This document shows, one piece after another, positions 1 to 8,271 of a stretch of DNA of 64,000 nucleotides. The stretch is taken from the NCBI RefSeq assembly GCF_003172875.1, contig NZ_QGKM01000055.1, positions 1 through 64,000 of the forward strand. Reading direction: 5' to 3'. This stretch comes from Leucothrix pacifica (GTDB lineage: Bacteria > Pseudomonadota > Gammaproteobacteria > Thiotrichales > Thiotrichaceae). The notes under the pieces were generated by a model that had not been told where the DNA came from, did not search any database, and worked only from the letters and a program-made list of their open reading frames with translations. How positions within the stretch are numbered: the first letter of the stretch is position 1; each line of letters opens with the position of its first letter. The position numbers and the translations under genes are program-made.

Positions 1-84
1 TTTCAAGCGATTGCCCTGGCTCTCTCAACTGGTCTATCATCTGGTACGATTCCAATCGTCCGACATCAAGAGAGCGGTAGCCTT
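1..84 (-). CDS. IS3-family transposase OrfB, N-terminal piece (runs off window)
   Basis: After the A AAA AAG heptamer the -1 frame is open to base 1 and reads as a continuation containing RLESYQMIDQLREPG. OrfB would carry the DDE catalytic domain, which lies outside the window, so this entry rests on position and the open frame only. Confidence 0.45.
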
Positions 85-345
85 TTTTAATATCTCCTTC
101 TCTTGTTCGAGTTGCTTTACTTGCTTTTCAAGTGCTTGGATTTTTTGCTGTTCCGGAGTCATTGCATGGGTGATTGGTGTCACGCCACCTCGCTCACTTT
201 GAAGCTGTTTCATCCATCGTCTAAGTGCAGATTCACCGACATCCAGAGAACGGCAGGCTTGTGCGACTGAATAACCTTGGTCTAATACCAACGCTGCTGC
301 ATCATATTTAAATTCTGTCGTAAAAGTTCGACGCTGTTTTTTCAT
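37..345 (-). CDS. IS3-family transposase OrfA
   Basis: A 102-residue protein of normal OrfA length. The N-terminal half (residues about 5-50) is a helix-turn-helix of the HTH_Tnp_1 type (FTTEFKYDAAALVLDQGYSV, then ALRRWMKQL). The C-terminal half (about 66-95) is a leucine-zipper-like heptad region (IQALEKQVKQLEQEKEILKK). OrfA binds the element ends and is fused to OrfB by frameshifting to make the full transposase. The family call is firm; the subgroup is not assigned. Confidence 0.88.
   Translation of the reverse strand: MKKQRRTFTTEFKYDAAALVLDQGYSVAQACRSLDVGESALRRWMKQLQSERGGVTPITHAMTPEQQKIQALEKQVKQLEQEKEILKKATALLMSDDWNRTR
82..88 (-). other. Programmed -1 frameshift heptamer of the IS
   Basis: On the minus strand the sequence is A AAA AAG, in the correct zero-frame phase (codons TTA AAA AAG). 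This is the canonical slippery site by which IS3 elements make the OrfAB fusion. It lies in the last part of OrfA, just after the zipper. The -1 frame stays open to the window edge. Confidence 0.7.
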
Positions 346-410
346 TTAACACCTCACTGAAGGTGGATTTTACCACCTATGTTGGTGTCCGGTTTTATTA
401 AACCACTACA

Positions 411-1292
411 GACCAAGACTGGTACACACTTAAGTTACCTAAGGAAAACTGGAAGGCCGGGCAGTATTTTGACAAGGTCATACTGTGGCAAGAACTGGCT
501 TTGGTATTGCTGAAAAAGTACTGCGAGCGTTTTTATCTTCTGACCAAACAAGAGCATGAAGCGCCGTTTTTGAGTTACCAAACCGTCCAGTTGAATAGCC
601 CAAAAGACCCTAATTATTTGGCTAAGTACACAGTTGAATTTCCATCAGGTTCTAGCGAGTTTAGAACAGTATTGGAGACTGCTGGGACTTCGCTGAAAGT
701 CGCTAAGAAAACCAATGTAGAACCAGAGTTGCAAGGCTTTGGTGAGCTTGAATTTTTAAGCTGTGCGCATCATTTGTACTTCCCTTTACTGCACATCAGT
801 GCTGATAGTGACCGGGTGAAGGTGAAGCCCGTTGATCTAAATACCGGGGAAAGCAATTTCTTAAAAGATTTACAGGCATGGACTGATAGCAACAATCAGC
901 TCAATGGTTCGGAGTTATTCGTACTTCGGAATCAAGCGAAAACCGGTATTGGGTTCTTTGATGCTGGCAACTTCTATCCTGACTTTATCATTTGGGTTAG
1001 GCGTGATAGTAAACAGTGGATTAGCTTTGTTGATCCAAAAGGTTTACTACACAACACGCAAGGGCTTGAGCACCCCAAGATACAGTTCCACAAGAAGATT
1101 AAGGAGTACCAAGATGCCTATAAAGAGACTGCAGCGGATAAAGAGATTGTTCTGAATTCTTTCATTTTATCGACAACGCAGCAACGTCATCTTAAGACAC
1201 TGGCAAGTGACTATACGTTTGCTGAGCATCATGTTTTGTTTCAGGAAGAGCCAGGTTACGTGGATAAAATGATGAGTACAGTTTTGCTGTGA
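411..1292 (+). pseudogene. 5'-truncated restriction-type helicase/nuclease, C-terminal domain
   Basis: The frame is open from base 411, exactly at the IS end, with no start codon there (first codons DQDWYTLKLPKENW). The first possible start is a TTG at 501. The segment GFFDAGNFYPDFIIWV, followed by ISFVDPKGL, fits the PD-(D/E)XK nuclease pattern found at the C terminus of type III Res-like DEAD/DEAH restriction helicases. The helicase part would have been upstream and has been displaced by the IS. The gene is therefore almost certainly non-functional unless a fusion transcript from the IS rescues it. The family assignment is inferred from the motif; the truncation is seen directly. Confidence 0.65.
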
Positions 1293-1318
1293 AGCGCTTA
1301 CAACAGCAATATCGTATG

Positions 1319-1522
1319 TTATGTATTTTTGGTGTTTACGTAACTTTCTAAGACCTCATGAATCTCCTCAACACTGTCGAATTGCTTTAATAGGTCTAGA
1401 CTGACTTTAATATAGCAATCATTGTCAGTCGTTTTATTAGCGTAGAACCCTCGAGGTTTATCAGTGCGCTTTAGGTCTAAGCGTTCGGTATCCAATGGGT
1501 CGATATCATTTTCAGTATGCAT
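1319..1522 (-). CDS. brnA: BrnA-like antitoxin
   Basis: A small protein of about 67 residues directly downstream of and overlapping brnT, the standard brnT-brnA order. The C-terminal half (GFYANKTTDNDCYIKVSLDLLKQF in part) resembles the ribbon-helix-helix region of BrnA, which neutralises BrnT and represses the operon. The ATG at 1522 is chosen over an in-frame GTG at 1549: it overlaps brnT by 11 bases and has an AAGAG-type site upstream. The identification relies strongly on the partner gene. Confidence 0.6.
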   Translation of the reverse strand: MHTENDIDPLDTERLDLKRTDKPRGFYANKTTDNDCYIKVSLDLLKQFDSVEEIHEVLESYVNTKNT

Positions 1523-1799
1523 AGGTTTGTAACTCTTGTTTAGTTGCACGTCTCGCGCTGATAATTCTAATGGAGCTAATGACTTTCATATTATCACGAA
1601 TGGTATATGCCACCATCAACACACGGCCTTGATTAGAATTACCGAGAAGGATGAAACGGTCTTCATCTGTAGAATGAGCTTCATCATAGAACTCGATGCT
1701 TTGGTTATCGCTGAAACAACTGATAGCTTCTTCAAAACTGACACCATGCTTCTTGAGATTCGATCTGGACTTATTTTCATCAAATTCAAATTTGAACAT
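1512..1799 (-). CDS. brnT: BrnT family toxin (DUF497)
   Basis: A 95-residue protein with the full BrnT layout: the start FEFDENKSRSNLKKHGVSFE, a central EDRFILLGNSNQGRVLMV, and the C-terminal IRIISARRATKQE. BrnT folds like RelE-type ribonucleases and cleaves RNA. The ATG at 1799 has GGAG five bases upstream; the GTG two codons earlier overlaps that site. It forms an operon with the gene at 1319 and reads away from a perfect 15-bp inverted repeat, a likely operator. Confidence 0.85.
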   Translation of the reverse strand: MFKFEFDENKSRSNLKKHGVSFEEAISCFSDNQSIEFYDEAHSTDEDRFILLGNSNQGRVLMVAYTIRDNMKVISSIRIISARRATKQELQTYAY

Positions 1800-1850
1800 C
1801 TTCACTCCGTGAAAAAATAGCCAAACTTCCTGTTTAGCCCTAAATCTTAT

Positions 1851-1886
1851 TATAGCATATGATAACGTCCTTTATCATATGCTATA
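1851..1886. promoter_or_regulatory. 15-bp perfect inverted repeat between brnT and the integrase
   Basis: TATAGCATATGATAA (1851-1865) and its exact complement TTATCATATGCTATA (1872-1886) are separated by 6 bases. It sits 52 bases upstream of the brnT start and 47 upstream of the integrase start, so it can serve either divergent promoter. BrnA is known to bind palindromes in its own promoter. A role as a recombinase core site cannot be excluded. Confidence 0.55.
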
Positions 1887-1933
1887 GTGAGACGCAGGGT
1901 ACTTTCCTGAAAAAGTCAGTCTAGGCGTAAAAA

Positions 1934-2923
1934 ATGAACAAAATCATTCAAAGTAACAAAAAACCACTTCCAACACTGATTAGCGGCAATGCAGGTTTAC
2001 CGATTGTGATTTCAAATGCCGGCGATCGAGCAACTTATCGCTACATTGAATTTTTTACCGCACAGATCCGGAATCCGAACACACGACGAGCTTATCTTGC
2101 ATCAACAACCAAATTTTTCGATTGGTGCCAGGAGCATGAATTGAGTCTAGACAATATTCACTCAATTCATATCGCAACCTATATAGAAGTGCTCCAGCAA
2201 TCTGAGCTATCAGCACCGAGTGTCAAACAACATCTCGCAGGAATTCGAATGCTTTTTGATTGGTTGGTCACCGGGCATATTGTGGAGGTGAATCCAGCAA
2301 CTTCTGTGCGAGGTCCAAAGCATGTGGCCAAACGAGGAAAAACGCCCATCCTCACTCCAGAAGAAACCCGGCAGTTATTTGATAGCATTTCGACAGATAC
2401 TCTGATTGGTTTAAGAGATCGCGCCTTGATTGCGGTAATGGTTTATACCTTCGGCAGAGTGACAGCAGTGACCTCGATGAAGGTGAAAGATTATTACCCT
2501 GTTGGGAAACGTTGGTGGGTAAGGTTGCATGAAAAAGGCGGCAAACGTCATGAAATGCCTGCTCATCATACGTTAGAACAATACCTGGATGAGTATCTGG
2601 ACGCGGCAGGCATTCGTGATCAAGCTAAAACCCCCCTATTCCGAACTTTCAGCGGTGGACGAAAGCATGTTTTAACAGAGAACCCGATGATGCAAACCTA
2701 TGGATGGCAGATGATCCAGCGTCGTGCAGCTGCTGCAGGCATTGCGACAAAGATTTGTAATCATACGTTTCGAGGCACAGGAATTACTACTTATTTAAGT
2801 AACAATGGTACGCTTGAGAAAGCCCAACAAATGGCTGCTCATGAATCTCCGCGTACCACTAAGCTTTACGATCGAACTAATGATGCCCTATCACTAGATG
2901 AAATTGAGAAAATTATTATTTAA
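1934..2923 (+). CDS. Tyrosine recombinase/integrase, full length
   Basis: A 329-residue integrase. The N-terminal core-binding SAM-like domain spans about residues 35-125 and the catalytic domain about 135-320. The catalytic set is complete: R175 (FGRVTAV), K201 (HEKGGK), H277-x-x-R280 (HTFRGTG), H303 (AAHESPR) and nucleophile Y312 (TKLYDRT). It would cut and rejoin DNA at specific sites through a 3'-phosphotyrosine. A second, truncated copy lies in the same orientation at 29539-30132; 317 bp (2330-2646) are nearly identical between them, while the 3' part has diverged. The gene starts 47 bases after a palindrome shared with the brnTA promoter. Confidence 0.92.
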   Translation: MNKIIQSNKKPLPTLISGNAGLPIVISNAGDRATYRYIEFFTAQIRNPNTRRAYLASTTKFFDWCQEHELSLDNIHSIHIATYIEVLQQSELSAPSVKQHLAGIRMLFDWLVTGHIVEVNPATSVRGPKHVAKRGKTPILTPEETRQLFDSISTDTLIGLRDRALIAVMVYTFGRVTAVTSMKVKDYYPVGKRWWVRLHEKGGKRHEMPAHHTLEQYLDEYLDAAGIRDQAKTPLFRTFSGGRKHVLTENPMMQTYGWQMIQRRAAAAGIATKICNHTFRGTGITTYLSNNGTLEKAQQMAAHESPRTTKLYDRTNDALSLDEIEKIII

Positions 2924-3289
2924 ATTCTTATCAGAGAGTACTAAAACGACAAGGTTCAAAGGGCAGTTATCAATATGGGGATATAATCCACTTCTGGTTA
3001 GCTAATAATTTTGACTTTTAGGATAGAGATATCAGTCATTGAGTAGTGATATAAACTTAGTCCGTGATTCTAAAGTCCAATATATAAGTCGCCGCTACCC
3101 CAGCATGCTTATTTTTAAGTCTAATATTCAAGTCCTTACTTAACTGTGGCACAGGACTTACAATTTCATCAAACAATACACTACCTTTGATGTCCCCTTG
3201 AGCCTGTGGCTCCCAATACCAAAAACCCCGCTGAGTGAACAGCAGGGCTTTTAACACGATTACTTCATGTCACTTAATTGACAAAACAA
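2924..3289. other. Intergenic stretch between integrase and boxB
   Basis: This holds the boxB terminator (3221-3252) and otherwise AT-rich DNA. A 66-codon minus-strand frame (3057-3257) begins inside the terminator and resembles nothing I recognise, so I do not call it a gene. No match to the sequence downstream of the second integrase copy was seen. Confidence 0.5.
3221..3252 (-). terminator. Rho-independent terminator after boxB
   Basis: On the minus strand AAAAGCCCTGCTG-TTCACT-CAGCGGGGTTTTT forms an 8-bp stem (one G-U pair) followed by five T. It lies 38 bases beyond the boxB stop and ends the boxC-boxB unit. Confidence 0.8.
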
Positions 3290-4750
3290 TCAATGCAGCT
3301 TTACATACTCATAATCTAACGGCTGGCCATCAACCCCGACACGTGGCTCTGCGATCCAACCCGCATACTTACCCACCTCTTTGCAAGGCACCATCAGTGA
3401 CTTGATGAACGCATCATCAGACTCAGTACATAGCCATTCGTCTTTCTGTGCATTCCACGCTTCTTCTGTGACCACCTGGCCATCAGGGGTGATGAAGTCT
3501 TCGGCGAAAACACCGACTTTACGTGAGAAGCCTTTAAACGGCAGCTTAAATTCAAAGTCAAAACCGGCTTTCTGAATAGACTTATTCCAACGCTTCAAAC
3601 CGCCGATAGCATCTTTATGGTAATCATCCAGCAAGCGTGAATTAATCGCATTGTGTGCAGACTCTGCAACTTCAACGATAGCACCGTCGATCACACGCAG
3701 CACAGGATAAGTATCATTATTCAACTGATGATCATCATCGATCTTAGTTTCGTTATAACGCCCTTTTATACCAGCAATAAAGGCCGCTGCACCATTCGTG
3801 GATACTTCCGCACCAAACAAATCAGAGGTAACAGACACATGGAAATTCATCTTCTTCTGCAAGGTGGGCAGATCAATCACACCCAAAGCACGAACCGCTT
3901 CAACATCATTTGGATCAGTAATCCCTGCTTCAGTCATCGCCTCACAGGTACGTTGAATCACACGACCAATGCCAGTCTCACCAACAAACATATGGTGGGC
4001 TTCTTCAGTCAGCATGAAACGGCAACTACGAGCTAAAGGATCAAAGCCTGATTGCGCCAGCGACTCCAGCTGCATTTTACCGTCACGATCCGTAAAGTAA
4101 GTAAACATAAAGAAGGTCAGCCAATCACCGGTTTCTTCGTTGAAAGCTCCCAAAATCCTTGGCTTATCTTCATCCGCAGAACGACGCTCTAACAACATTT
4201 CTGCCTCTTCACGCCCATCACGACCAAAGTACTTAACCAACAGATAAACCATCGCCCATAAATGACGGCCTTCTTCAACGTTGATCTGGAACAAGTTACG
4301 CATGTCGTACAACGACGGCGCAGTTGCACTCAAAGCGCGTTGCTGCTCAACCGAGGCAGGCTCTGTATCACCTTGAATCACGATCAGACGACGTAATAAT
4401 GCACGGTACTCACCCGGTACTTCCTGCCAGACAGGTTCGCCTTTGTGTTTACCGAATGGGATAGTTCTTCCTTCTTCTTTAGGTGCCAACAGGATGCCCC
4501 AACGGTAATCCGGCATTTTAACGTGACCGAATTTCGCCCAGCCTTTTGGATCAACACCGACCGCAGTACGCAGATAAACTTCTAAATCTTTGGCATCTTC
4601 CGGCCCGGCTTCGTTCCACCACTCAACGTATTTAGGCTGCCAACGCTCAAGTGCCTTCTTTAACTGAGCATCGTTGGAGAGATCCACATTGTTAGGGATC
4701 AGGTCGTCGTAATTTACTTCTACCGCTACTTCATTTATTACTGCACTCAT
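3290..4750 (-). CDS. boxB: Benzoyl-CoA 2,3-epoxidase, oxygenase subunit BoxB
   Basis: A 486-residue diiron oxygenase that converts benzoyl-CoA, O2 and reductant (supplied by BoxA) to 2,3-epoxy-2,3-dihydrobenzoyl-CoA in the cytoplasm. It has the normal family length. The expected iron ligands are visible: E130, E160-x-x-H163 (NVEEGRHLW), D221 (FTYFTDRDGK) and E250-x-x-H253 (TEEAHHMF). The spacing matches the ligand set described for Azoarcus BoxB. It lies 14 bases downstream of boxC with an AGAGGA ribosome site, so the two are co-transcribed. A strong terminator follows. Confidence 0.97.
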   Translation of the reverse strand: MSAVINEVAVEVNYDDLIPNNVDLSNDAQLKKALERWQPKYVEWWNEAGPEDAKDLEVYLRTAVGVDPKGWAKFGHVKMPDYRWGILLAPKEEGRTIPFGKHKGEPVWQEVPGEYRALLRRLIVIQGDTEPASVEQQRALSATAPSLYDMRNLFQINVEEGRHLWAMVYLLVKYFGRDGREEAEMLLERRSADEDKPRILGAFNEETGDWLTFFMFTYFTDRDGKMQLESLAQSGFDPLARSCRFMLTEEAHHMFVGETGIGRVIQRTCEAMTEAGITDPNDVEAVRALGVIDLPTLQKKMNFHVSVTSDLFGAEVSTNGAAAFIAGIKGRYNETKIDDDHQLNNDTYPVLRVIDGAIVEVAESAHNAINSRLLDDYHKDAIGGLKRWNKSIQKAGFDFEFKLPFKGFSRKVGVFAEDFITPDGQVVTEEAWNAQKDEWLCTESDDAFIKSLMVPCKEVGKYAGWIAEPRVGVDGQPLDYEYVKLH

Positions 4751-4764
4751 CTTAATATCCTCTA

Positions 4765-6420
4765 TTACACACGATTAAGGTCGTACTCGGCACGAACACC
4801 CGTGCCATATAATTTTAATGCCCCTTCTTCCCCGACAGCATTCGGGCGCTGGAATATCCAGTTCTGCCAGGCTGTGAGACGCCCAAAAATCTTGGTTTCC
4901 ATGGTTTCAGGGCCAGCGAAGCGTAAGTTGGCTTCCATACCGGTCAGGCAGTCCGGTGAAAAACTCGCACGTTCTTCCAATACCACGCGTAACTCATCCT
5001 GCCAGTCAAGTGAGTCAATAACATAGGTCACCAGACCCAGCTCATCACAAGCATTGGCATCCAGATCTTGGCCGACTTTTTCCTCACAAAGCGCCACTTG
5101 TTCCGGCGTACCTAAGAAACGGGTCTCCAGACGGGTGATGCCATTGGACATGTGGAATGAACCAAAATTAGACTGGGTCAAACGAATGCTTGGCGCAGGA
5201 CGATCATCACCTTCCATCGGATCTTCCAGCATGTAGCTGCGGTCAACCGAAAACAGTAACTCAGCCAACATCCCCGCAAAACAACTGCCTTGTTCGATGA
5301 AGGCAAAGGTAGTCCGTGAAGTCAGATCAATCCGCTTCAAAGTGCGTCGCCAGTATAAGGAAACCTCACGGATGAACCAATTGCTGCCATTTTTATTGAT
5401 GAAATCATCGTAGAATTCGACCGTGTCCAGATCGCCTTCAGTTTTGAAGATAATCGTACCGATCTCAGTTTCATTAGTCCGCAGGTGGAGAATGGCATCA
5501 TCAAGCTGGCGACAGACTGCCAACGGCCAGAATTCTGCACCCTGAGAAAATACTTCATCCATCGTTAAACCAGACTCGGTGGTTTCTACCGGTGCTTTTA
5601 AAACAACTGTTGCGGCCCGACGGGTGCGATCAATGGACACATTGACAAAGTCATAAGTGACCGTTTCACCCTCAATCGTGCGGTTCAGTTCCGTCAACAT
5701 AACACCTGAAGCATTACCTGGACGATCAGAGGTTTCAGTTAGATCTACTGCTCTGTCTTTAACTGCCTGATCAAACTTAGAACCCGGCACAACTTCATCC
5801 ACCAAGCGCCAGTCTACTGCTCTTTTGCCACGCACTCCTTCTTCAATCGAGCAAAACACATCAGCATGATCACGACGTACTTTGCGCTTATCAGACACCC
5901 GCGTCAGGCCACCCGTACCGGGTAATACCGCCAACAAAGGTACCTCTGGCAGTGATACTGCTGAGTTGCCATCATCCGCCAACATAATGTAATCAGTGGC
6001 TAACGCTAACTCATAGCCGCCACCAGCGGCAATGCCCCTCACCGCGCACAAGTAGCGCTGCTTAGAATATTCGCTGGCATCTTCGATCGAGTTGCGGGTT
6101 TCGTTAGTGAATTTACAGAAGTTTACCTTGTGGGCATGAGATGACACGCCGAGCATATTAATATTAGCGCCTGCGCAGAAAATTTTATCTTGACCTGAGG
6201 CGAAAATAACCGTCTTAACTTCCGGATGTTCAAAGCGCAAACGCTGAACGGCATCATAGAGCTCGATGTCCACACCCAAGTCATAGGAGTTCAATTTCAA
6301 CTCATAGCCTTCAGCCAAGGTCTCGTTTGGATTGACATCCATTTCCAACCTCGCGACTGAACCATCGAATGACAGTTTCCAATGTTTGTAATTGGCTGGA
6401 TTTGTTTGAAAGTTAATCAT
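4765..6420 (-). CDS. boxC: 2,3-epoxybenzoyl-CoA dihydrolase BoxC
   Basis: A 551-residue member of the enoyl-CoA hydratase (crotonase) superfamily. It opens the epoxide ring hydrolytically to 3,4-dehydroadipyl-CoA semialdehyde plus formate. The oxyanion-hole segments FCAGANINMLG and GIAAGGGYELALATDY lie in the N-terminal third. The long C-terminal half is the BoxC-specific duplicated crotonase-like domain. The ATG at 6420 is chosen because GAGGAG lies nine bases upstream; the longer frame starting at 6474 would cover that site and the operator region. First gene of the boxCB unit, preceded by two BoxR-type operators. Confidence 0.96.
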   Translation of the reverse strand: MINFQTNPANYKHWKLSFDGSVARLEMDVNPNETLAEGYELKLNSYDLGVDIELYDAVQRLRFEHPEVKTVIFASGQDKIFCAGANINMLGVSSHAHKVNFCKFTNETRNSIEDASEYSKQRYLCAVRGIAAGGGYELALATDYIMLADDGNSAVSLPEVPLLAVLPGTGGLTRVSDKRKVRRDHADVFCSIEEGVRGKRAVDWRLVDEVVPGSKFDQAVKDRAVDLTETSDRPGNASGVMLTELNRTIEGETVTYDFVNVSIDRTRRAATVVLKAPVETTESGLTMDEVFSQGAEFWPLAVCRQLDDAILHLRTNETEIGTIIFKTEGDLDTVEFYDDFINKNGSNWFIREVSLYWRRTLKRIDLTSRTTFAFIEQGSCFAGMLAELLFSVDRSYMLEDPMEGDDRPAPSIRLTQSNFGSFHMSNGITRLETRFLGTPEQVALCEEKVGQDLDANACDELGLVTYVIDSLDWQDELRVVLEERASFSPDCLTGMEANLRFAGPETMETKIFGRLTAWQNWIFQRPNAVGEEGALKLYGTGVRAEYDLNRV

Positions 6421-6469
6421 TAATTGGCTCTCCTCAAGAATTGTGTAAGCAGCTTTACAGCCCTGTAAA

Positions 6470-6483
6470 TGCAATATAGTGCA
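6470..6483 (-). promoter_or_regulatory. BoxR-type operator upstream of boxC (perfect)
   Basis: TGCA-ATATAG-TGCA is an exact match to the TGCA-N6-TGCA operator described for the BoxR/BzdR regulators of Azoarcus. It lies 50 bases before the boxC start, where it could block RNA polymerase. Benzoyl-CoA is the known inducer of that family. Confidence 0.7.
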
Positions 6484-6510
6484 ACTATCTTATCAGCGCA
6501 AGATATTTAA

Positions 6511-6524
6511 TGCATTATTATGCT
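6511..6524 (-). promoter_or_regulatory. Second BoxR-type half-match upstream of boxC
   Basis: TGCA-TTATTA-TGCT has one mismatch to TGCA-N6-TGCA. It starts 41 bases from the perfect site, about four helical turns, so both could be bound on the same face. Confidence 0.5.
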
Positions 6525-6567
6525 ATTTCAGTCTAACATCGGGCTTAACTTACTTTTCAGCTGACAC

Positions 6568-6597
6568 AAAAAAGCCTCCGGCGATGTCGGAGGCTTT
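6568..6597 (-). terminator. Rho-independent terminator after the thiolase
   Basis: On the minus strand GCCTCCG-acatcgc-CGGAGGC is followed by six T. This 7-bp perfect GC-rich stem closes the boxA-to-thiolase operon and insulates the boxC promoter. Confidence 0.88.
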
Positions 6598-6621
6598 CTA
6601 CTGATGCAAAAACTGAAGTAA

Positions 6622-7824
6622 TTAAACTCGCTCAATCACCACCGCAATCCCCTGTCCAACTCCAATACACATCGTACACAGTGCATAACGTCCACTGGTG
6701 CGATGTAGCTGATTCATGGCCGTCGTCACTAAGCGAGCACCACTGGCTCCCAAAGGATGCCCCAGTGCAATCGCCCCGCCATTTGGGTTAACGCGCGGAT
6801 CATCATCTTCCAAACCAAGTTCACGCAATACCGCTAAGCCTTGCGCAGCAAACGCTTCATTCAACTCAATCACATCCATCTGATCCAAAGTCAGACCTGT
6901 TAATGCCAGTACTTTACGCGTAGCTGGTGCTGGCCCGATGCCCATAATACGTGGTTCAACGCCCGCAGTTGCCATACCCAGCACGCGTGCTTTCGGCGTT
7001 AATCCATTCTCAGCGGCGGCCGTTTCCGTTGCCAACAACAATGCACAAGCACCATCGTTCACTCCCGAAGCATTACCCGCTGTGACCGTTCCATCGGGAC
7101 GCACAATCGGGCGCAAACCAGCCAGGGTCTCCAGCGAACTGACACGAGGATGCTCATCCTGATTAAAAATCAAAGGTTCCTGCTTACGCCGTTCAATGGT
7201 AACTGGGGTGATTTCCGCATCAAAGACACCGGCTGCTTGCGCTTGAGCCGTCTTTTGTTGTGAACGAAAGGCCATTAAATCCTGCGCTTCCCGCTCAATA
7301 TTAAAGTCTTCCGCAACGTTTTCAGCGGTTTCCGGCATCGAGTCCACACCGTATTCCGCTTTCATCAGCTTATTAACAAAGCGCCAGCCAATCGTCGTGT
7401 CGTATACCGCGTTACCGCGACTGAATGCCGTCTCTGCCTTCGGCATAACAAACGGCGCACGACTCATGCTTTCCACACCACCGGCAATCATCATTTGTGC
7501 TTCGCCGCTTTTAATCGCCCGTGCCGCTGCACCCACCGCTTCCATCCCTGAACCACACAAACGGTTGATCGTGCCACCCGGCAACTCAATCGGCAAACCC
7601 GCCAGCAATCCGGACATTCTGGCGACATTACGATTATCTTCCCCCGCCTGATTAGCGCAGCCGTACAGCAAATCGCTGACTTGTGCCCAATCCACGCCGG
7701 GGTTTCTTTGCATTAACGCCTTCAGCGGAATCGCACCCAAATCATCGGCACGCACGGTGGCCAAAGCCCCGCCATAGCGGCCAAAAGGGGTACGAATCGC
7801 ATCACAAATATAAGCATGAGTCAT
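6622..7824 (-). CDS. paaJ: 3-oxoadipyl-CoA thiolase (PcaF/PaaJ type)
   Basis: A 400-residue thiolase of usual length that splits 3-oxoadipyl-CoA with CoA into succinyl-CoA and acetyl-CoA, the last step of benzoate degradation here. Seen: nucleophile C90 ([11 protein letters not shown]), the His loop [10 protein letters not shown] near 355, and the second catalytic Cys in [10 protein letters not shown] near the C terminus. The [10 protein letters not shown] terminus is typical of the PcaF/PaaJ group. It is the last gene of the boxA operon, 12 bases after the MaoC gene. The symbol could equally be pcaF; context favours the dehydroadipyl-CoA route. Confidence 0.92.
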   Translation of the reverse strand: MTHAYICDAIRTPFGRYGGALATVRADDLGAIPLKALMQRNPGVDWAQVSDLLYGCANQAGEDNRNVARMSGLLAGLPIELPGGTINRLCGSGMEAVGAAARAIKSGEAQMMIAGGVESMSRAPFVMPKAETAFSRGNAVYDTTIGWRFVNKLMKAEYGVDSMPETAENVAEDFNIEREAQDLMAFRSQQKTAQAQAAGVFDAEITPVTIERRKQEPLIFNQDEHPRVSSLETLAGLRPIVRPDGTVTAGNASGVNDGACALLLATETAAAENGLTPKARVLGMATAGVEPRIMGIGPAPATRKVLALTGLTLDQMDVIELNEAFAAQGLAVLRELGLEDDDPRVNPNGGAIALGHPLGASGARLVTTAMNQLHRTSGRYALCTMCIGVGQGIAVVIERV

Positions 7825-7836
7825 AGAATAATTTCC

Positions 7837-8271
7837 TTAAGATCGCTCGAAAAAGCTGGTCGCTTCGAGGTCTAACACCTCGACACCTTTGTCATTAAAT
7901 AATTGCCATTGCCACTGTACGATCCCCAAATTCGGGCGACTGCGGGACTGTTTGGTGTCCAGCACAGTAACAACCACAGACAACACATCACCCGCCCGCA
8001 CCGGATTCGGCCACTTCAGATACGCCAACCCCGGCGAACCAATGCTGCCGGAGTCATGCAGCAGCTCATCCGTCACCAGACGCATCGCAATACCACAGGT
8101 ATTCCAGCCGCTGGCAATTAAGCTACCATAAGGACTGGCCTTGGCCTTATCGACATCGGTATGAAACCATTGCGGATCGTAGCGCGTAGCAAACTCAAGA
8201 ATTTCTGCTTCCTCAATTTTGTAGCTGCCAAATTTAAGTACCTGGCCTTTGCTGTATTCTGAAAACTTCAT
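7837..8271 (-). CDS. MaoC-like (hot-dog) dehydratase
   Basis: A 144-residue single hot-dog domain protein with the MaoC hydratase signature (YDPQWFHTD) and the helix start YGSLIASGWNTCGI. Members hydrate enoyl-CoA esters with R stereochemistry. It overlaps the upstream crotonase gene by ATGA and so is translationally coupled in the boxA operon. A second hydratase type is not needed in the textbook box route, where a crotonase does this step. It could act on a side product or an oxepin-like intermediate; that is speculation. Confidence 0.85.
   Translation of the reverse strand: MKFSEYSKGQVLKFGSYKIEEAEILEFATRYDPQWFHTDVDKAKASPYGSLIASGWNTCGIAMRLVTDELLHDSGSIGSPGLAYLKWPNPVRAGDVLSVVVTVLDTKQSRSRPNLGIVQWQWQLFNDKGVEVLDLEATSFFERS

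Larger units (their letters stand above)
1..410 (-). mobile_element. IS3-family insertion sequence, left end (partial)
   Basis: The element contains an OrfA gene, a frameshift signal and the beginning of OrfB, and continues beyond base 1. Read on the minus strand, its outer end begins TGTAGTGGTTTAATAAAACC (bases 391-410), with the 5'-TG terminus typical of IS3 elements. At base 411 an unrelated open frame begins on the plus strand and belongs to a truncated gene, so 410/411 is very probably the insertion junction. The other terminal repeat lies outside the window. Confidence 0.8.

Noticed and set aside
904-1155. 83-codon plus-strand frame inside the restriction fragment
   Set aside because: Out-of-frame shadow of the nuclease domain.
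3057-3257. 66-codon minus-strand open frame next to boxB
   Set aside because: Its start lies within the boxB terminator stem, there is no ribosome site, and I recognise no domain.
6421-6474. Extended N terminus of BoxC from 6474
   Set aside because: It would cover the GAGGAG ribosome site and a likely promoter, and the added residues do not look like BoxC.
6475-6621. A gene between boxC and the thiolase
   Set aside because: The stretch is fully explained by operators, a promoter region and a terminator.
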